From assembly GCA_965207705.1 (NCBI GenBank), contig OZ242292.1, forward strand, positions 1,054,001 through 1,118,000: 64,000 bases of DNA, in the 5' to 3' direction. The notes below the pieces were generated by a model. It was given only the letters and a program-made list of their open reading frames with translations. It was not told the DNA's origin and did not search any database. Positions 45,442-53,880 of this stretch are shown one piece after another; within the stretch, counting starts at the first letter, position 1; every line of letters starts with the position of its first letter. The translations under genes and the position numbers were made by a program. This DNA is from JAAOII01 sp965207705 (GTDB taxonomy: Bacteria; Pseudomonadota; Gammaproteobacteria; CBDBNL01; JAAOII01).

Positions 45442-46587
45442 ATGAGCAATAAAAAACCAGTTTTGGTGGTTATTTACAACCACAAATATCCGCAGAATGT
45501 ACCTATAATCAACCGTATTTATGGGGATAGGTTTTCACATATTTATCATCTTATGCCATTTTACCAGTGCCCTAGCGATGGGAAGGGTGATGGGGAGGGC
45601 GATAAAAAAGAAGAGCAAAACATCATCCCTGTATATGATAATTCAGTATATTTTCAAGGATATGTGGCTCAGGGTTTTCACCATTATTATCAAGAAGGCG
45701 CACCCCACTATATTTTTATTGCAGATGATTTGATGTTAAACCCCCTCATTAATGAGAACAACTATGCTGATTATTTTAACCTGTCAGAAAATAGTGGGTT
45801 TATAGATAGCTTTGGTTATTTAGATGATGCGCTTACTCCGAGAGCATGGTGCTGGTCTGCTGGCGGTTATGAATTTAATAAAGACATCCCTGGCTTGGAA
45901 GAAATAGGTGAATTACCATCTGCCGAGGAAGCGAACAAGAAGTTTAAATCATTGGGGTTAAATACAATTGACTTTAATGAGAAAGAAAAGGCTTACATAT
46001 CTGGAATTCGGCTTGCTTATCCTTTGCTATATTACGGTCCGCTTAAACCATTGAAATATTTAGCTCTTAAAATAGTGAAAATAAGAAATAAGATAAAGCC
46101 ATATAAACTCAGTTATCCTTTGGTAAAAAGCTCAACTGACATTTTCATCGTTCCTGGTTTAACCATCCACAAGTTTTGTTATTATTGTGGAATATTTGCC
46201 GCAGCTAATTTGTTTGTGGAAATAGCCATTCCCACCACAATGGCATTGGTTAGTGATGAAATTAGATTAGGTAAGGATATAACAAATAAAGTTGGCTTAA
46301 ACCATAATGCTTCTGAGGTTGACCGTATACTTGCGCAACATGGAAACGACCCTGAGAAACTTTTTAATAATTGGCAGTCCGAGCACCTATACATTCATCC
46401 AATAAAGCTCTCCTATTGGCAAGGGGGGCGGCTTATAAGAAATCAAGTAGAGCGGAGTGATTTAAATTATAGAATATCCAAGCGCATAACCAAAGTTTTG
46501 CGAAAAATTCATCCACGCGCCCCTGAATGCTGGGAGGCGATTAAAGCATTCCGCCGTAAGATAAAATCCTTCTTAAGGGCTGCATGA
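45442..46587 (+). CDS. Array family protein 3, function unknown (GT-like)
   Basis: 381 residues starting MSNKKPVLVVIYNHKYPQN directly after copy 2, with no promoter block of its own, so the two are cotranscribed. It has the same features as copy 2, including FIADDLMLNPLI and IHPIKLSYW. The central stretch (about 105-200) differs strongly from copy 2, while the part from KIRNKIKPYK onward is nearly the same at the DNA level. It carries an extra C-terminal tail of about 45 basic residues (LRKIHPRAPECW… KSFLRAA) that the others lack. Confidence 0.7.
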   Translation: MSNKKPVLVVIYNHKYPQNVPIINRIYGDRFSHIYHLMPFYQCPSDGKGDGEGDKKEEQNIIPVYDNSVYFQGYVAQGFHHYYQEGAPHYIFIADDLMLNPLINENNYADYFNLSENSGFIDSFGYLDDALTPRAWCWSAGGYEFNKDIPGLEEIGELPSAEEANKKFKSLGLNTIDFNEKEKAYISGIRLAYPLLYYGPLKPLKYLALKIVKIRNKIKPYKLSYPLVKSSTDIFIVPGLTIHKFCYYCGIFAAANLFVEIAIPTTMALVSDEIRLGKDITNKVGLNHNASEVDRILAQHGNDPEKLFNNWQSEHLYIHPIKLSYWQGGRLIRNQVERSDLNYRISKRITKVLRKIHPRAPECWEAIKAFRRKIKSFLRAA

Positions 46588-46658
46588 AGTCATGAGCTAA
46601 GTAAGGATGTCTTATCTAACAACAACCCATCAATACCCCCCCATGATGCCCCCCTAAA

Positions 46659-46674
46659 TGTTCCGCGTAGAACA
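46659..46674. other. Degenerate parS-like site upstream of hemB
   Basis: TGTTCCGCGTAGAACA has two mismatches to the palindromic form and lies at the equivalent position upstream of the true hemB gene. Confidence 0.25.
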
Positions 46675-46728
46675 GTTAATGCCGCGGTGCCTCCACATAT
46701 TCCCGCTCCCCAATAAGAGGTTTCAGTT

Positions 46729-46734
46729 TATAAT
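46729..46734 (+). promoter_or_regulatory. hemB -10 element, leaderless layout
   Basis: A perfect TATAAT separated from the hemB ATG by exactly 6 bases, which would put +1 at the start codon. The -35 region is poor. Confidence 0.5.
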
Positions 46735-46740
46735 GTTGCT

Positions 46741-47745
46741 ATGATTCAACACACCCGTTCGTTTCCAGGCACTCGTTTGCGTCGCCTGAGAGCAAAGTCA
46801 TTTATGCGCAATCTCAGCGCTGAAAATCGCCTGACTCCACAGGATTTAATAATGCCAATTTTTGTTTGTGAGAATGAAGAACGCTCTCTGAATATTACTG
46901 GAATGCCAGGAATACGCCGTATACCATTAAAAGAACTGGCTGTATATACTCGCAGAATCTCAAATTTGAATATTCCAGCAATAGCGTTATTCCCGGTTAC
47001 TCCACAACAACATAAAAGTGCTTATTCCAGCGCTGCTTATGATGGTGGCGGGTTAATCCCACGCGCCATTGATATTATTAAGCAAAAGACCCCGCAGTTA
47101 GGCATTATTACAGATGTAGCGCTTGACCCTTATAGTATTAACGGACAGGATGGCATAACTGATGATAAAGGGGCGATACTTAATGACGCCACCCTGGATG
47201 CCCTATGTCGCCAAGCATTGTGTTTAGCGCAAGCAGGAAGTGACGTTTTAGCTCCTTCAGATATGATGGATGGCAGGATAGGCGCTATTCGTAAGTACTT
47301 GGATGAGAATAATTATCCAAATTTGCCGATACTTGCCTATTCTGCTAAATATGCTTCGTCCTTGTATGGACCTTTTCGTTCAGCTATTGGTTCGGCGACC
47401 AATCTCGGCAAATCAAACAAATTAACCTATCAGATGCTTCCCGCTAATAGTGACGAGGCGCTGCATGAGGCGGCACTTGATTTACAAGAAGGGGCGGATA
47501 TTTTAATGGTTAAACCAGGGAATATGTACCTTGACATTATTTGGCGTTTATCACAAGAGTTTAAGGTGCCAGTATTTGCTTATCAAGTCAGCGGGGAATA
47601 TATGATGTTGCGACATCTAGGCGGCGGAGATACACAACAGCAGAATAATATAATCATGGAATCTCTGATTTCTCTAAAAAGAAGCGGAGCTTCGGCTATA
47701 TTAAGCTATTTTGCTATTGAAGCCGCTGAGATATTAAACGGATAA
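46741..47745 (+). CDS. hemB: Delta-aminolevulinic acid dehydratase
   Basis: HemB joins two aminolevulinate molecules to porphobilinogen in heme synthesis. The N-terminus RSFPGTRLRRLR and the body with YSAKYASSLYGPFR (Schiff-base Lys) and MVKPGNMYLD (second active-site Lys) are typical. In place of the Cys-rich zinc triad it has DVALDPYSINGQDG, the Asp-containing form found in Mg-dependent enzymes such as that of Pseudomonas. The length of 334 is normal. Copies of its promoter and first codons recur upstream in the array. Confidence 0.96.
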   Translation: MIQHTRSFPGTRLRRLRAKSFMRNLSAENRLTPQDLIMPIFVCENEERSLNITGMPGIRRIPLKELAVYTRRISNLNIPAIALFPVTPQQHKSAYSSAAYDGGGLIPRAIDIIKQKTPQLGIITDVALDPYSINGQDGITDDKGAILNDATLDALCRQALCLAQAGSDVLAPSDMMDGRIGAIRKYLDENNYPNLPILAYSAKYASSLYGPFRSAIGSATNLGKSNKLTYQMLPANSDEALHEAALDLQEGADILMVKPGNMYLDIIWRLSQEFKVPVFAYQVSGEYMMLRHLGGGDTQQQNNIIMESLISLKRSGASAILSYFAIEAAEILNG

Positions 47746-47777
47746 TCAAGCGGCGTATCGTGCAGGCAGCTTCTTGT

Positions 47778-47811
47778 TAAGATTAAAAAACCCTAGTTCA
47801 TTATAATCTTA
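47778..47811. terminator. Weak hairpin between hemB and the fucosyltransferase-like gene
   Basis: TAAGATTA (47778-47785) can pair with TAATCTTA (47804-47811) around an 18-base loop at the meeting point of two convergent genes. The stem is A/T-rich and no U tract is evident. Confidence 0.25.
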
Positions 47812-48834
47812 TAAATGGATTATATTTGGAGAAAAGGATAATTCTTTAGTCACGGGGATTTTCATTCCATCTGTATCCCAATAGCGTGTCATTATATATG
47901 TGTTTTTATTCTCCTCTGGGGCTATTCTTGCCCAGCTTAACCATGCACCCCACCACGAAAAAGTTGAATTTGACATTATATGGTTTTGGCATTGGGAGAT
48001 CAACAATAAATCCTCACAATCATTGTCTTTACTATTCCTTCTATGAATAATATGATAATCCGATTTGGCTAAAATTTGTGCTATCATCATTTCCGCCTTT
48101 TCAGCATTATCTGCAAAAACAAAAAATATTGTGTCTTTTTTATCTTTCCTCACCAAATTAATTGCTCGTTTGTAATATTCTAAAGACAGTGTATTTTGAA
48201 TATGTTTTTGAGCCATAGTAGGATTACCGATATTCCAAGATTGCCTGAAATGGATAGCGGTAGAGTTTTTATGGCTATTAATCTCTTTTCTTAATTCATA
48301 ATATTCATCGCTTGCTTTATCTACTAATTTAATATCAACCAATAACTCTTGGCGACATAAATTCACAACTTCGGCTGATTGCCAATAGCCCTCAGCATAA
48401 ACTAAACCAGTTTGATTAAATTCTTCGAGGCAGCTTACAATGTTATATTTATTATTATCTTGGTTTATATAATTTGTCATAAAAATTCTAAGTAATTTGG
48501 AATAGCGGTATCTTTCATTTATGTTATGGAGGAATGTTGAGTTTAATAATTTATGCTTCTTATCAATCAATGTAATTTGAAAATTTGATAATGAATAAGT
48601 TCTTTTATGCGGATCGTGCTCGTACCTAGAAAAGCCATCAAGCATTACATTCTTGCAAAGTTGTTTTTCTAATAGTTTTGCAAAAGCATATTGAAATAAT
48701 TGATTCCCTAGTCCCCCAGCTAACGCAATGATAACAGTATTTTTATTTTTACCAAATAACCTATTATGCATAAGTAATAATAACAGCAATAATTTCTGCG
48801 CTTTATTTACGGAATATATAAAAAACTTTTTCAA
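47809..48834 (-). CDS. Alpha-1,2-fucosyltransferase-like protein (GT11)
   Basis: 341 residues with the GT11 signature ALAGGLGNQLFQYAFAK, a central AIHFRQSW and the C-terminal MSNSTFSWWGAWL. GT11 enzymes add fucose (or similar deoxyhexoses) to lipopolysaccharide or capsule. The longest frame starts at a TTG (48834); an internal ATG at residue 22, just before LFGKNKNTVII, is an alternative. It is flanked by other surface-glycan genes. The 246 bases upstream are AT-rich and hold no gene. Confidence 0.88.
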   Translation of the reverse strand: MKKFFIYSVNKAQKLLLLLLLMHNRLFGKNKNTVIIALAGGLGNQLFQYAFAKLLEKQLCKNVMLDGFSRYEHDPHKRTYSLSNFQITLIDKKHKLLNSTFLHNINERYRYSKLLRIFMTNYINQDNNKYNIVSCLEEFNQTGLVYAEGYWQSAEVVNLCRQELLVDIKLVDKASDEYYELRKEINSHKNSTAIHFRQSWNIGNPTMAQKHIQNTLSLEYYKRAINLVRKDKKDTIFFVFADNAEKAEMMIAQILAKSDYHIIHRRNSKDNDCEDLLLISQCQNHIMSNSTFSWWGAWLSWARIAPEENKNTYIMTRYWDTDGMKIPVTKELSFSPNIIHL

Positions 48835-49080
48835 AATGTAATTAGTCGTTGTTATAGCGGTATAAAAATAAGATATAATAAAACATCTATTGTATATTAT
48901 ACTTACTATGTTCTAACAGTATAGAAACACCATATAGTTTTTTGTACACAAGATTATATGGAATTGGCATCAAGAGCCAGTGAGTGGGCCGTATATTTTT
49001 TAACATTCATTTTGAAATAAGGTACAGAGATATAAAATTAATTAGATGGAAGATAATTTAGGTATAACGTTTAAAGTGAT

Positions 49081-50580
49081 ATGCAAGCAATAGTATTAGC
49101 GGCGGGGATAGGTTCAAGATTACGCCCTATTACTTATAAAAAACCCAAGACCTTAATCATGGTTAATGACACCCCAATAATATGTCATATAATTAATGCT
49201 CTGATTTCTAATGGGATTAATCACATTATCATAGTAGTTGGATATAAAAAAGAACTAGTCATTGAAGCGGTAAAAGAAAACTATCCTCAGTTGAATGTTA
49301 CTTTTATTACAAACAATGACTTTGAAACGACAAATAATAGCTATAGTTTGTATTTAGCAAGAAATTTTTTGAAACAGGAAACTTTCATAATGAATGCCGA
49401 TCTAATGTTTGCGCCAGAAATAATAAGTAATATGGTCAAGCTACAGGACTCTTGCTTTGCTGTGGATAGGACGCAATATTTACTGGAGTCCATGAAAGTA
49501 ATTGTTAAAAACAATCAGGTAACTTCAATATCAAAAGAAATAGATGAATCACAATCTTATGGTTGTTCAATTGATGTCTATAAACTTGTAGCGCGCGACG
49601 CACGCACCCTTTATAAAGAATTGATTAGAACTATTGAAAAGGAGGGGGAATTAAATTTATGGACAGAAATAATACTTAATGAATTATGCCAACAAGGCAA
49701 AATTAATGTCTGCCCCTTGGACATAAAAAAACACAAGTGGTGCGAAATAGATGATTATAATGATTTAGCTGTTGCGGATGAGTTCTTTAATCCCAAATTA
49801 CAAGATATTAAAAAGAAAAAGATATTCTTCTTAGATAAAGACGGAACATTAACAATAGGCAATGATATTATTCCTGGGAGTGTAGATTTAATAAATAAAC
49901 TCCTTGCTAACAATAAGATTTTTTACTTGCTAACCAACAACTCTTCCAAGACAAAATTTGAGCATGGTGCTGAAATGAAACATTTTGGGTTAAATCTAAG
50001 CCACGAAAATATTTTAGTATCTACTGATGCTTGCATAAGCTATTTACATGACAAAAATATTAAGGATATATTCTTACTGGCAACACCGAAAGTAAAAGAT
50101 TATTTTAAAGAAAGCGGCTTTACTATCACTGATAAATCTCCTCAAAGATTGATATTAACCTACGACACATCATTAAATTACAAAGGTATGGTAAAGTTCA
50201 TTTCTTTGATTGCACAGAATATCCCATATTATGCTACCCATTCAGATAAATTATATCCGTTGAAAAATGGATTTATTCCTGATATAGGAATATTTATAGA
50301 TGTCATTTATAAAACCACTAATATTAAGCCGGCAAAAATATTCGGCAAACCTAATTTTGACTTTATCAGCCATGCTTTAAAAAAACATAATCTAAGCTAT
50401 AAAGATGCTGTTATTGTTGGAGACAGATTATATACAGATATTAAGATGGGTTGCGATAATAATATTTTTTCAGTTATGGTCCTAAGCGGGGAAGCATCTA
50501 GAGATGAATATGAAAGCTCTTCAATAAGAAGTGATGTTGTCTTGAAGTCAGTTAGTCACTTAATTAAATATTTAAAATAA
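49081..50580 (+). CDS. Nucleotidyltransferase fused to HAD-IIA phosphatase
   Basis: A 499-residue two-domain protein. Residues 1-245 form a sugar-nucleotidyltransferase-like fold with the start signature AIVLAAGIGSRLRPITYKKPKTL and MNADLMF; this is closest in style to LicC-like CTP:phosphoalcohol cytidylyltransferases. Residues 250-499 form a HAD-IIA (NagD-like) phosphatase: FFLDKDGTLTIG with the nucleophile Asp, LLTNNSS, and VGDRLYTDIKMG. The next gene, 2 bases on, is LicD-like. Together they suggest activation of a phosphorylated small alcohol (choline, glycerol or similar) and its transfer to a glycan. The exact substrate is not determined. Confidence 0.8.
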   Translation: MQAIVLAAGIGSRLRPITYKKPKTLIMVNDTPIICHIINALISNGINHIIIVVGYKKELVIEAVKENYPQLNVTFITNNDFETTNNSYSLYLARNFLKQETFIMNADLMFAPEIISNMVKLQDSCFAVDRTQYLLESMKVIVKNNQVTSISKEIDESQSYGCSIDVYKLVARDARTLYKELIRTIEKEGELNLWTEIILNELCQQGKINVCPLDIKKHKWCEIDDYNDLAVADEFFNPKLQDIKKKKIFFLDKDGTLTIGNDIIPGSVDLINKLLANNKIFYLLTNNSSKTKFEHGAEMKHFGLNLSHENILVSTDACISYLHDKNIKDIFLLATPKVKDYFKESGFTITDKSPQRLILTYDTSLNYKGMVKFISLIAQNIPYYATHSDKLYPLKNGFIPDIGIFIDVIYKTTNIKPAKIFGKPNFDFISHALKKHNLSYKDAVIVGDRLYTDIKMGCDNNIFSVMVLSGEASRDEYESSSIRSDVVLKSVSHLIKYLK

Positions 50581-50581
50581 T

Positions 50582-51325
50582 ATGCTCTTTTACATTAAAG
50601 AAAAATATGCAAATTATAATGCGGCTCTTATAGAACACAAATACAATCTTGCTATTAAGCGCCATGGATTTGATGCCCTAAGAATTATTAATCAATTATT
50701 GCATTCACATAATATTAATTACTGGCTTTATGCGGGGACTTTATTAGGAATAATAAGAGACAACGACTTCATTGTTGGCGATACTGATGTAGATATTGGG
50801 GTTTGGTCCGCTCCTGGTGTTCGAGAAAAGCTTGAGCAGATTTTAACTGAAAATGGTTTTATAAAAATGTGGGAGTTTAGTTGCGAGGGTAAAACTAGGG
50901 AACAAAGGTTTGAATATAAAGGGGTGGGCATTGACTTTTATTTTTTTTTTAAAAACCAAAAATATTCTTACGCCAGCGCTTTTCAAAATGATAATAATGG
51001 CCATTATCTTGTAGAGGAGAGATACAACATCGATGCTTTTGACAATCTAACTACAGCAAAAATTAAAGGAACAGAAGTATGTATTCCAGTTAATTATGAA
51101 CATGTATTTGAATCTCTTTATGGGGACTGGAAAACGCCCAGATTAAAAAAAGATGGTTACGTAATGTTTGCGGGGCCTAATCAAATACATAGAAAAAATA
51201 TAAGAGCAGAGTTTAAATCATATAGGGTTACAACTAACACAAACAGTATTTCGGAAGTACTTCTATATTTTATTCACAGGAGAATCGTTAAGCTTAGACA
51301 CCAAATTTATTCCATTTTTAATTAA
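50582..51325 (+). CDS. LicD-family phosphotransferase
   Basis: 247 residues with the LicD/fukutin core: YWLYAGTLLGIIRDNDFI followed by DTDVDIGVW, and later GVGIDFYFFF. LicD proteins transfer phosphocholine or related groups from a CDP-linked donor to cell-surface sugars. It directly follows the nucleotidyltransferase-HAD fusion, which probably makes the donor. It has no signal peptide. It converges with the GT2-like gene on the other strand. Confidence 0.82.
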   Translation: MLFYIKEKYANYNAALIEHKYNLAIKRHGFDALRIINQLLHSHNINYWLYAGTLLGIIRDNDFIVGDTDVDIGVWSAPGVREKLEQILTENGFIKMWEFSCEGKTREQRFEYKGVGIDFYFFFKNQKYSYASAFQNDNNGHYLVEERYNIDAFDNLTTAKIKGTEVCIPVNYEHVFESLYGDWKTPRLKKDGYVMFAGPNQIHRKNIRAEFKSYRVTTNTNSISEVLLYFIHRRIVKLRHQIYSIFN

Positions 51326-51428
51326 CAGAATGATAAAAGAACCGTGTTGAGTGGTCTTGATTGCTAAACCACAAAAGAGATTGTAAGGTAAATATTAAGA
51401 CACCGAAGAGATAAAGCTAACTATATAG

Positions 51429-52493
51429 TTATCTGTTGATATGGCGGATATAAATGTTATAAATTTTGTTAACTATTCTATAAAGAAGCTGGCTTCTTCT
51501 AAATAAATCTCTAAAATTATTTTGCATAATTAGTTTTTCAATTTCTTTGTTACCCAGTGGCTTGTCAACAGCAGGTTTTCCTGACTTTGCCGACCACCAG
51601 GGAGCTATGCTTCCTCCATTTCTTTTATTATACAATTTGATGTCATTTAGCAGATATTTTTCTGAAGGCGAGCCCTTATACTTTTCATCTCTATCCTTAT
51701 AGCGAGCAGCTGTTCCACCTTTCCCGTAATGAAAAATAAATGACTTGCGCGATATATATCCTTTTGCCCCATTAGCGCATGCTACAGCAAAATATTCTGT
51801 ATCATAAAATATGGAAAAATAATTTTTATACAAATAACCAAAACGATTAAGGAATGAATCAGTGAAAACGGTGGTTTCAAAAGATGCCGGGGGAATATAT
51901 CGTATGGTTTTTTTGCGTGCTAATTTTTGCGCTATCTCATCCACATCCTTTATAGATACACCTCCATGAATCCCCACAGTAGACCCCTCAATTTTATAGC
52001 AATCCCATGAAGGTTTTACATCAAAAGGAACTAAAAGATTAGACTTCGCCCCATAGGGAGAAGAGGGCATTATGAAATCAGCATCTTTATACCTATTAAA
52101 TTCATTAAAAATTATATTTAGCCAATTACTGGGAATAATATAATCATCAGCAAAAACTACAACCTTATTGCATTTCTTATTTTTATGTAAGAATTCTTGT
52201 AAATATGAATAATGATTAACATTCATACTTGTGGAAATTTTTCTCTTAGTGATGCTTACATCACATTGGGCTTGCTTTAATACCTTATTCACCAATGCAG
52301 TCGTCTTAGGACCTGTCCCGCATAATTTATCATCCCCTATAACAGTTTGATTAAGCACACAAGTAATGGTTACACTTTTATTCGTGTTATTAACTGTATT
52401 GACAATAGATGACAGGCAACAACCTATCCGCTCTAGATGCTTGCTGTCATCATTGGGGTTAAATACTAAGATCCCTATTCCGATATCGTACAT
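51429..52493 (-). CDS. Glycosyltransferase, GT2-like (GT-A fold)
   Basis: 354 residues. The N-terminal strand DIGIGILVFN, the CCLSSIVNTV helix and the acidic motif VVVFADDYIIPSNWL in the middle are typical of GT-A family 2 enzymes. Later FYDTEYFAVACANG matches the usual acceptor-side acidic motif. The C-terminus is basic. The substrate is unknown. It is divergent from array family gene 4, with only 60 bases between the start codons; a TATAAT lies 6 bases before its ATG. Confidence 0.65.
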   Translation of the reverse strand: MYDIGIGILVFNPNDDSKHLERIGCCLSSIVNTVNNTNKSVTITCVLNQTVIGDDKLCGTGPKTTALVNKVLKQAQCDVSITKRKISTSMNVNHYSYLQEFLHKNKKCNKVVVFADDYIIPSNWLNIIFNEFNRYKDADFIMPSSPYGAKSNLLVPFDVKPSWDCYKIEGSTVGIHGGVSIKDVDEIAQKLARKKTIRYIPPASFETTVFTDSFLNRFGYLYKNYFSIFYDTEYFAVACANGAKGYISRKSFIFHYGKGGTAARYKDRDEKYKGSPSEKYLLNDIKLYNKRNGGSIAPWWSAKSGKPAVDKPLGNKEIEKLIMQNNFRDLFRRSQLLYRIVNKIYNIYIRHINR

Positions 52494-52499
52494 GATGCT

Positions 52500-52545
52500 A
52501 TTATACTCATATTTAAACCAAAGAAATTTATCAATAACTTATAAT
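52500..52545. promoter_or_regulatory. Divergent leaderless-type promoters
   Basis: Minus-strand TATAAT at 52505-52500 ends 6 bases before the GT2-like ATG. Plus-strand TATAAT at 52540-52545 ends 8 bases before the ATG of array family gene 4. Neither has a good -35. Confidence 0.45.
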
Positions 52546-52553
52546 ATCTCTAT

Positions 52554-53654
52554 ATGATTAATCCAGCATTAATTTTTATTTATAACCATTGCCATCCAGA
52601 GAACATTGATCCTCTGGAGAGGATGTATGGTAAGAGATTCAAGGATATTTACCATCTTATGCCCTTTTATGAAGGAGATAAGAGTGGAAATAAAAATGTA
52701 ATACCAGTATATGATAATTCCTTTTACTTCCATAGCTTTATTCCGCAGGGCTTGAAGGATTATTACAAAAAAGAATATACACATTATATTTTTGTTGCTG
52801 ATGATTATTTACTAAACCCGCGGATTAATGCTAAAAATTTCTTGGAGTGGTTTGGTTTATCCTCTCAGGCACAAGATAGCTGTTTTTTACCCTCGCCGTT
52901 TTCTAACGTAGGAAGCAGTGTAAGCAGCTACCCATCTAAGCCATGGGCTTATAATTATTCTCCACATATTTTGGGTTTGGATGCTCAAAAGGAGCTGCCT
53001 AGTTTTGATGAAGCGTTGAGTAGATTTCAAGAGTTAGGTTTGGACACTAGTTACTTCAGACAAGTGGATGCTGATGAGTTGAATTCTTTTTATTATGATA
53101 AAAACCATTATTCTTATCGTTTCGATGCTTATCATAAAGCAGTTGGATTTATCAATAAACCTAATAGAGGTAGAAAAATCTTAGGCCAACCTTGGTCCTT
53201 GTATTTTCATCTTTTGTGGATATTTTGCGTCCTTAGAAATAAATTTAGTCCATATAAAATGAGCTATCCTTTAGCTTGTGGTTATTCTGATGTTTTTGTA
53301 ATTCCAGCCAACCAGATTAAGTGCTTCGCCAAGTACTGTGCAATCTTTGCTGCCTCAAATTTATTTGTGGATTTTTCTATCCCCACTGCAATGATATTAT
53401 TAGGATGCCCTGTCGTTTTTGGAAATACAAGAGGTTTTAATAAAATATCTGATACTTCTAACATGAGTGACTTAAAGTTTCTTACTGCCCGCCCCAATGC
53501 TTATGTAGAAAAAAAATTCCCTCTTGAGTATAAAAATCAAATTAATGCTTTATTATCCAGCTACCCCCGCCATCTTTTGGGACTACATCCAATTAAGCTG
53601 TCTCAATGGAACATGGATTTATCTAAAGAATCCCTTAAGCTCTTGGGGCATTGA
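52554..53654 (+). CDS. Array family protein 4, function unknown (GT-like)
   Basis: 366 residues, a distant paralogue of the tandem array at 43.3-46.6 kb. It keeps LIFIYNHCHPEN, YGKRFKDIYHLMPFY, IPVYDNSFYFHSF, the acidic HYIFVADDYLLNPRI, KFSPYKMSYPLACG, IPTAMIL and the C-terminal LHPIKLSQW. The shared residues across four copies define the family: YNH at the start, ADDxxLNP in the middle and HPIKLSxW at the end. It lies between the GT2-like gene and lptM. Function is inferred only as possibly glycan-related. Confidence 0.7.
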   Translation: MINPALIFIYNHCHPENIDPLERMYGKRFKDIYHLMPFYEGDKSGNKNVIPVYDNSFYFHSFIPQGLKDYYKKEYTHYIFVADDYLLNPRINAKNFLEWFGLSSQAQDSCFLPSPFSNVGSSVSSYPSKPWAYNYSPHILGLDAQKELPSFDEALSRFQELGLDTSYFRQVDADELNSFYYDKNHYSYRFDAYHKAVGFINKPNRGRKILGQPWSLYFHLLWIFCVLRNKFSPYKMSYPLACGYSDVFVIPANQIKCFAKYCAIFAASNLFVDFSIPTAMILLGCPVVFGNTRGFNKISDTSNMSDLKFLTARPNAYVEKKFPLEYKNQINALLSSYPRHLLGLHPIKLSQWNMDLSKESLKLLGH

Positions 53655-53656
53655 GC

Positions 53657-53878
53657 ATGACATATCAGATGCTTTTACTGCGAACTATTTTGATAATTAC
53701 TATTACTATATTGGCTCTTAGCGGCTGTGGACGTAAAGGAGGACTCTATATCCCTTCCACCACTAAATCTGATAAGCGCGAAACCGCCACCTATCTCTTA
53801 ACAATTCCCGCTCAGATGGCTGACAACGACGGCTATAATACAGCCGCCTATTATGCTCGGCAGATGATTCAAGTATAA
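53657..53878 (+). CDS. lptM: LptM (YifL) lipoprotein
   Basis: A 73-residue lipoprotein with the lipobox LSGC and the family sequence GCGRKGGLYIP (compare GCGLKGPLYFP in E. coli). LptM assists assembly of the LptD/E lipopolysaccharide translocon. The ATG at 53657 is 2 bases after the preceding stop; a TTG two codons upstream is also in frame. It lies 2 bases before lysA. Short LptM proteins often precede lysA or dapF in gammaproteobacteria. Confidence 0.85.
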   Translation: MTYQMLLLRTILIITITILALSGCGRKGGLYIPSTTKSDKRETATYLLTIPAQMADNDGYNTAAYYARQMIQV

Positions 53879-53880
53879 CA

